Assembly (NCBI RefSeq): GCF_900107255.1
Contig: NZ_FNPH01000001.1
Span: 1,169,162 to 1,233,161, forward strand
Direction of reading: 5' to 3'
Length of the DNA: 64,000 bases
Source of the DNA: Micromonospora pattaloongensis
Lineage (GTDB): Bacteria > Actinomycetota > Actinomycetes > Mycobacteriales > Micromonosporaceae
Shown here: positions 60,113-64,000 of the stretch, piece by piece
Position numbering within the stretch: the stretch's first letter is position 1
Layout of the letters: the number at the start of each line of letters is the position of its first letter
Notes under the pieces: model-generated
The model's database searches: none
Told to the model about the DNA's origin: nothing
The model's input: the letters and a program-made list of their open reading frames with translations, nothing else
Translations under genes and position numbers: made by a program

Positions 60113-60571
60113 CTACGCGTGCCGGTTCAGTCCGACCGCGACAGTGGCGACCGTGCCGGTTCGATCCGACCGCAGCTCCACGCGGTCGGCCAGATGACGC
60201 ACGATCCAGAGGCCGCGCCCGCCCGCGGCTCCCTGCGGCGGCCGCTGCCGCCCCGCCGCCTCCGGGTCACTGAAGCCCGGACCCCCATCGCTGACCTGGC
60301 AGTAGAGCAGGCCGTCGCGCTGCCAGAGCCGGAGCCGTCCGTTGCCGCCGCCGTGCCGGATCGCGTTACTCGCCAACTCGTGGGCGATCAGCACGACGTC
60401 CTCGGTGAGCATCGCCCCGGCGCCGAGCCGGGCGGCGTGCGCCGCGACGGCGGCTCGGAGCGTGTGCACGTCGTGCCGGCCGAAGCGCTGGTCGAGCTGG
60501 GGTGCCGCGTGCGCGCGCGGCGCTGGCGGGGAGAAGGGGCCGGCCGCAGCCGGGGGGTCAGCGCTGGCCAT
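60113..60571 (-). CDS. Anti-sigma-type ATP-binding protein (RsbW-like)
   Basis: A 152-residue GHKL ATPase domain of the RsbW/SpoIIAB-like HATPase_c_2 type that is plentiful in streptomycetes. It contains HELASNAIRHGGGNGRLRLW (N box), VSDGGPGF (G1) and GGRGLWIVRHLADRVEL (G2). There is no membrane segment or dimerisation domain of a true histidine kinase. It probably phosphorylates an anti-anti-sigma factor or binds a sigma factor; no partner is adjacent. The Pro/Ala-rich first 25 residues are unstructured. Confidence 0.86.
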   Translation of the reverse strand: MASADPPAAAGPFSPPAPRAHAAPQLDQRFGRHDVHTLRAAVAAHAARLGAGAMLTEDVVLIAHELASNAIRHGGGNGRLRLWQRDGLLYCQVSDGGPGFSDPEAAGRQRPPQGAAGGRGLWIVRHLADRVELRSDRTGTVATVAVGLNRHA

Positions 60572-60763
60572 GGGCCGGTATTACCCGCGGGGGCGGGATC
60601 TGAGTCGCGTCGGCGACGGTCAACTGACGCGGGCGGGACCGGAGAGCGTGAGTCGTGCGGCCCATGCCAGTGCCTCCAGGTCGGCGACGGCGACTAACCG
60701 CCGGAAAGCAGCTAGAGCCGGCAGCGTAGCGCATCGGCACTCCGAGTAGGGCCAACCGCGAAC

Positions 60764-61831
60764 TCAGGCCGGATTGCCGTGTCCCGGCAGTCGGTCGATG
60801 AGGCGTCGGGAGGTCCCGGGCGCGACCCGCATCGATGGGCTGGCAGTGCCGGCGCCGGATGCCATACCGGCGATCAGCTCGCGCAACGCCTGTCGCGCAT
60901 CGCGGCGTGGCCGCCACCCGAGCTCCTCGTGCGCGCGCGTGCAGTCCATCAGCGGGGCCGCCGCGGCCAGGTCGAGCCAACCGGGCGCGGTCGGTTGCAG
61001 CCGCGCCCACCACGCGCCGGCAGCGAGCGCACGGAGCACGGGCAGCGGCACCGGGACCGCCCGGCCGCGCAGCTCCGCGGCGAGCATCGGCCCGTCGAGC
61101 ACCGGGTCCGCGGCGATGTTGAAAGGTCCGGCCGCGTCACCCCGGAGGGCCTGCAGGTACGCCTCCGCGAGGTCGTCGGCGTGCACGGCCTGCACGCGCA
61201 GCCGGCGATTGCTGGGTACGACGGGCACGCGGCGCCGCAGCAGCGAGACCGGCGCCAGCGGACCGAGGAAGTAACGGGTGATCTCCGCGCCGGCGTCGCG
61301 TTGGAAGACCAGCGCCTGGCGCATCCGGGCCACCCGGAGTCGCGGATCCTCGCGTTCGGCGCCGTCCAGCAGCGCCTCCACGGACGCCTTGTCCACGCTG
61401 TAGTCCGAGCGGGGCACGCCGGTGACCGGCCAGCTCTCGTTGACGTGCCGGTTCTTCGGGCCGGGCGCGTACGCCCCGACCGACGAGGCGTAGATCAGTC
61501 TGGTGACGCCGGCCTGGCGCATCGAGTCGAGCACGTGACGCGTCCCGGTCACGTTCGTCCGTCGCAGCCGCTCGCGGTCGTGGCTGGGCTGGATCTGCCA
61601 CGCCAGGTGTACCACCGCGTCGACCCCGCCGAGCCAACCGGTCACGCTCGGTACGCTCGCCGGCTCGCCGAGGTCCGCCGCGTGCCACTCCACGGCGTCG
61701 TACAGCGCCCCCGCACCGGGCAGCGGCGGACGACGGACGATGCCGACGACCTCGATGTCGGACTCATCGGCGAGGCGACGCAGCAGGGCGGTCCCGACGT
61801 TGCCCGTGGCCCCGGTGATCGCGATGCGCAT
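60764..61831 (-). CDS. NAD-dependent epimerase/dehydratase (extended SDR)
   Basis: A 355-residue extended short-chain dehydrogenase. The Rossmann loop is ITGATGNVGTALLRRLAD, the catalytic set is Ser in IYASSVGAYAPG and Tyr/Lys in SDYSVDK (near residue 135-141), and the substrate domain is about 165-320. ATG 61831 is favoured (MRIAITGATG is the family start); ATG 61864 is an alternative, and neither has a clear ribosome binding site. It may act on a sugar nucleotide or other substrate; neighbours give no hint. It is divergent from the Rieske fusion gene. Confidence 0.88.
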   Translation of the reverse strand: MRIAITGATGNVGTALLRRLADESDIEVVGIVRRPPLPGAGALYDAVEWHAADLGEPASVPSVTGWLGGVDAVVHLAWQIQPSHDRERLRRTNVTGTRHVLDSMRQAGVTRLIYASSVGAYAPGPKNRHVNESWPVTGVPRSDYSVDKASVEALLDGAEREDPRLRVARMRQALVFQRDAGAEITRYFLGPLAPVSLLRRRVPVVPSNRRLRVQAVHADDLAEAYLQALRGDAAGPFNIAADPVLDGPMLAAELRGRAVPVPLPVLRALAAGAWWARLQPTAPGWLDLAAAAPLMDCTRAHEELGWRPRRDARQALRELIAGMASGAGTASPSMRVAPGTSRRLIDRLPGHGNPA

Positions 61832-61933
61832 GAGGAGAGGTCTACCCCTGAGCCCGCAGCCCATGCCTCATACCGGATGTCACGGGCCGGAAGTGACCCG
61901 TTTGGGGTGGTTGGCGCGGGGAAAGAGCGCTCG

Positions 61934-62785
61934 GTGCGGAGACTGTTGATGAAGCTTGAGCAGGCCACCGGACTCGACCGGGTGAGCGCGCGGTTGCAGC
62001 GGGCCGCCGACCGGGCGCTGGGCCCGAAGCCCCTGCGGGACGTCCTGCACGGGGTGTGGCTGGGGCATCCGCTGCACCCGGCGTTGGTGGAGCTTCCGAT
62101 CGGCGCATGGGTCAGCGCGGCCGTGCTGGATCTGACGCCGGGGCAGCGACGGGGCGCCACCGTGCTCGTCGCGACGGGGACCGCCGCCGCCGTACCGACA
62201 ATGATCACCGGCCTGAACGACTGGGCCTCGCTCTCCCGCGAGCAGCGCCGGGTCGGCCTGGTCCACGCCGCGTCGAACACGATCGCGCTGATGCTCTACA
62301 GCGCCTCGCTGTTCGCCCGGCTGCGGGGCCGATACGACACCGGTCGGACGCTCGGCTTTCTCGGGCTCGGCGCGACGTTCACCGGGGCGTACCTCGGCGG
62401 GCACCTGGCCTACCGGCAGGCGGCCGGCGTCAACCAGTCGGCCCCCTCGCTGCACCGGATCACCGCGGGATGGCACCCGGTGGCCGACCTGGCCTCGCTG
62501 CCCGAGGAGACGCTCGTGACCAAGCAGGTCGATGAGGTGCCGGTACTGGTGTACCGGGACGGGCAGAACGTCACCGTGATGCTCGCGCGCTGCGCCCACC
62601 AGAACGGTCCGCTCGACCACGGCATGATCGCCAGCTCGGACGGGCACGCCTGCGTCGTCTGTCCGTGGCACGGCAGCACCTTCCGGCTCTCCGACGGCAC
62701 GGTCGCCGCCGGCCCGGCCGCCACGGACCAACAGGTCCTGCGCACCCGGGTGGTGAGCGGGATGCTGGAGGCGGAGCTGCCGTGA
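61934..62785 (+). CDS. DUF2231 membrane domain fused to a Rieske [2Fe-2S] domain
   Basis: A 283-residue fusion. Residues 20-165 match DUF2231, a four-helix membrane domain (LHGVWLGHPLHPALVELPIGAW, IALMLYSASLFARLR, GATFTGAYLGGHLAYRQA). Residues 180-283 form a Rieske domain with the cluster ligands C-A-H in ARCAHQNGPLDHG and C-x2-H in VVCPWHGSTFRL, both complete. Thus the iron-sulfur domain is tethered to the membrane, presumably for electron transfer. GTG 61934 is used; ATG 61949 is also possible. The partner enzyme is unknown. Confidence 0.88.
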   Translation: MRRLLMKLEQATGLDRVSARLQRAADRALGPKPLRDVLHGVWLGHPLHPALVELPIGAWVSAAVLDLTPGQRRGATVLVATGTAAAVPTMITGLNDWASLSREQRRVGLVHAASNTIALMLYSASLFARLRGRYDTGRTLGFLGLGATFTGAYLGGHLAYRQAAGVNQSAPSLHRITAGWHPVADLASLPEETLVTKQVDEVPVLVYRDGQNVTVMLARCAHQNGPLDHGMIASSDGHACVVCPWHGSTFRLSDGTVAAGPAATDQQVLRTRVVSGMLEAELP

Positions 62786-62934
62786 CGATTCGGCCGGCGA
62801 CGCGCCGCCGGCCGTTAGCCTTGCCGTCCATGTAGACCGGACGCTTCGTCCGGGTGGAACGTGACAGGCCACCGGTGGAGCACCGACGAGCCGAGTTATC
62901 CGGGGATGGCCGAGGTGGGGGTCAAACCGGAGGA

Positions 62935-62965
62935 TCAGGGGCGGTCAGACGATGACCGCCCCTGA
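62935..62965 (-). terminator. Terminator after tRNA-Lys
   Basis: TCAGGGGCGGTCA (62935-62947) pairs perfectly with 62953-62965 around a five-base loop, 11 bases beyond the 3' end of tRNA-Lys on the minus strand. Confidence 0.82.
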
Positions 62966-62975
62966 TCTCTGGTGC

Positions 62976-63051
62976 TGGTGGGCCGCCAGGGACTCGAACC
63001 CTGAACCCGCGGATTAAAAGTCCGCTGCTCTGCCCATTGAGCTAGCAGCCC
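62976..63051 (-). tRNA. tRNA-Lys (TTT)
   Basis: The minus strand folds as a 76-base tRNA including an encoded CCA: acceptor GGGCTGC with GCGGCCC (one T-G pair), D-arm GCTCAATGGGCAGAGC, anticodon stem GCGGA with loop CTTTTAA giving anticodon TTT, and T-arm GGTTCGAGTCC. Unlike the three tRNAs at 43.8-44.1 kb it encodes CCA. Confidence 0.95.
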
Positions 63052-63333
63052 TTCGGTGCAAGGCTACCGGACCGTTCTCTCCGGTGGCTCGCCGCTTTCG
63101 ATGGGTTGAGGGCGCGTCGCGGGGGAATCTCCGGCGTCCGGGCGCGGTTGTGTACGGCGAGGGACGTACCGAGCCCGGCCGCGGCGCGGTGGTGCAGCGG
63201 TCCCCCGGGCGGGAACAGCCCGACCGTAACGGGGTGGACGGAAGAGCGCCGCCGGGTGCGGAATGTTCGGCCGGCCAGGACGGTTGTGCTCAGCGCGACC
63301 GCGACGGTCAGAGCGACAGCGACGAACGTTGAT

Positions 63334-63362
63334 TTGCGTCCTGTTGGCGGGCCGCGTAACTT
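63334..63362 (+). promoter_or_regulatory. Candidate rRNA promoter 1
   Basis: TTGCGT (63334-63339) and TAACTT (63357-63362) are spaced by 17 bases, in the upstream part of the rRNA leader. Confidence 0.45.
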
Positions 63363-63461
63363 TCTCTCTGCCCGCAGGGAACGGACGAAACGGTGGAAAA
63401 CGCCGAAGGCCGGCTGCGGGAAGATCCGAGGTTCGTATGGGGTTAGAGCTCCATGGTTCTC

Positions 63462-63580
63462 CGGTCGGTCTGCTTCGGCAGACGGGACGGGGAATGTCCG
63501 GGCCCCGTGGGGAGTTGCATCTCCGCGGGGTTGGTTTCCGGTCGGTCCGCTCAGGCGGACCCGGGCGGGAATCTTCCGGG
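63462..63580 (+). repeat. Duplicated hairpin units in rRNA upstream region
   Basis: Two similar units (63462-63502 and 63539-63580) share CCGGTCGGTC...GAC.GG and GGGAAT.TTCCGGG-like parts. Each contains a 6-bp hairpin: GTCTGC-TTCG-GCAGAC (63469-63484) and GTCCGC-TCAG-GCGGAC (63546-63561). One stem pair differs by a compensating change. Confidence 0.65.
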
Positions 63581-63647
63581 GTGGTGGGGTGTTAGTTTCC
63601 ACGGACCTTGGTTACCCGGGTGGTGCGCTTCGCTGGCTGAGGCCGGT

Positions 63648-63676
63648 TTGAGGTTGCGGGGCTGACCGGGTAGAGT
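63648..63676 (+). promoter_or_regulatory. Candidate rRNA promoter 2
   Basis: TTGAGG (63648-63653) and TAGAGT (63671-63676) are spaced by 17 bases. Confidence 0.6.
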
Positions 63677-63828
63677 GTTTGGAGCCGGCGGGAGCCGGGC
63701 GCGTGTGCTGCGGGTTCGTGGTGTGCGGCCGGTCTGGCGGTTTCTTCCACCTTCTGATCATCACTTTTTGTGTGGTGGTTGGTGTGTGTGGGCGTCTGGT
63801 GATGGGTTCGGGTTCCACAGGGTGGGGC

Positions 63829-63856
63829 TTGACTTCCGGAGCGGGGCGTGTAAGGT
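63829..63856 (+). promoter_or_regulatory. Candidate main rRNA promoter 3
   Basis: TTGACT (63829-63834) and TAAGGT (63851-63856) are spaced by 16 bases, with TG directly before the -10 box (extended -10). It is nearest to the leader motif at 63915 and is the best match to a strong promoter in the region. Confidence 0.7.
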
Positions 63857-63914
63857 TGAGGAGTTGCCCCGAGGGGCGGCCCGCCTGGTTGGTGGGTTGT
63901 TGTTCGGTGTGTGT

Positions 63915-63936
63915 TTGTTCTTTGAGAACTCAACAG
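63915..63936 (+). promoter_or_regulatory. Conserved rRNA leader (antitermination/boxA-like) element
   Basis: TTGTTCTTTGAGAACTCAAC at this position matches the conserved boxA-like stretch upstream of 16S rRNA in actinobacteria. It contains the inverted repeat TTGAG/CTCAA. Confidence 0.8.
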
Positions 63937-64000
63937 GGTGCTTGATAAGCCAGTGCCAAATTGATTTATACCCCGGCCGGCTTGGATCTTTATGGTTCTT

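Larger units (their letters stand above)
63052..64000. promoter_or_regulatory. Promoter and leader region of an rRNA operon
   Basis: Nearly 950 bases without a believable gene; the open frames on both strands are low-quality and lack motifs. The right end resembles the conserved actinobacterial rRNA leader: TTGTTCTTTGAGAACTCAACA near 63915-63936 and GATAAGCCAGTGCC just after. At least three promoter-like elements and two repeated hairpins are present (listed separately). The 16S gene should start just beyond the window. Confidence 0.85.

Noticed and set aside
63042..63933. Open frames on both strands before the rRNA operon
   Set aside because: No conserved motifs or good starts, and the region has promoters and leader elements instead.

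Overview
The window is very GC-rich DNA from a filamentous actinomycete, most likely a member of the Micromonosporaceae (Micromonospora, Salinispora or Actinoplanes type). The evidence is the run purF - purM - DUF3073 - valine dehydrogenase - conserved hypothetical - bldC (the order I recall from Streptomyces), a WhiJ/DUF397 regulatory cluster, a probable F420-dependent enzyme, actinomycete secreted hydrolases, and frequent GTG starts with strong Shine-Dalgarno sites. The family assignment is inference; no 16S gene lies inside the window.

Layout. 0-2.7 kb: the end of a DUF559-type gene, purD, and two small conserved proteins. 2.8-11.7 kb: a fatty acid/beta-oxidation island (acyl-CoA ligase, acyl-CoA dehydrogenase and SCP2 protein, divergent from a TetR regulator; MaoC dehydratase and two-domain ketoreductase, divergent from a thiolase), interrupted by a secreted pectate lyase. 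11.8-14.7 kb: a WhiJ-like regulator with DUF397 and small satellite genes, then a lower-GC Abi-type HEPN gene. 14.8-28 kb: purine genes purB, purS-purQ-purL, purF and purM, interspersed with a YbjQ protein, a secreted trypsin-like protease, a ComB-family phosphatase, a large membrane protein with a Gly/Tyr/Gln-rich tail, and a small SCP-like protein. 28.1-29.5 kb: a radical SAM/SPASM enzyme translationally overlapping a 78-residue peptide with an aromatic-X-Asn core, a compact RiPP locus. 29.6-32.8 kb: DUF3073, vdh, a hypothetical gene and bldC. 32.9-38.8 kb: a PPOX-fold enzyme, a methyltransferase, 3-hydroxyacyl-CoA dehydrogenase plus enoyl-CoA hydratase, and a lipoprotein that appears to be a circularly permuted branched-chain amino acid type binding protein. 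38.9-43.3 kb: an ECF sigma factor with a membrane-anchored beta-propeller partner, then an accessory stretch (unknown gene, kinase remnant, Cad-type transporter, VOC protein). 43.7-44.1 kb: tRNA-Glu, tRNA-Asp, tRNA-Phe. 44.3-49.1 kb: a polysaccharide deacetylase and a carotenoid cluster (LitR/CarH-like MerR, idi, crtI, divergent crtB). 49.2-59.2 kb: a flavin disulfide oxidoreductase and a carbohydrate locus (LacI regulator, ABC importer, GH13 alpha-glucosidase, GH87-type alpha-1,3-glucanase). 59.3-62.8 kb: crotonase, anti-sigma-like ATPase, SDR epimerase, and a DUF2231-Rieske fusion. 63-64 kb: tRNA-Lys and then the long promoter/leader of an rRNA operon whose 16S gene lies just beyond the window.

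How the parts work together. The purine genes supply most of the early IMP steps, but purC is not here. A near-perfect 34-bp inverted operator at the TetR gene shares its core with a site between the ketoreductase and thiolase genes, so one regulator probably controls both lipid loci. The glucan locus reads as secreted glucanase, importer and intracellular glucosidase under one LacI repressor.

The points most worth a second look are the radical SAM RiPP pair, the permuted binding protein, the sigma factor/propeller pair, a CarH-like regulator lacking the conserved photosensory Trp, and sets of perfect or covarying hairpins between genes and in the rRNA leader.
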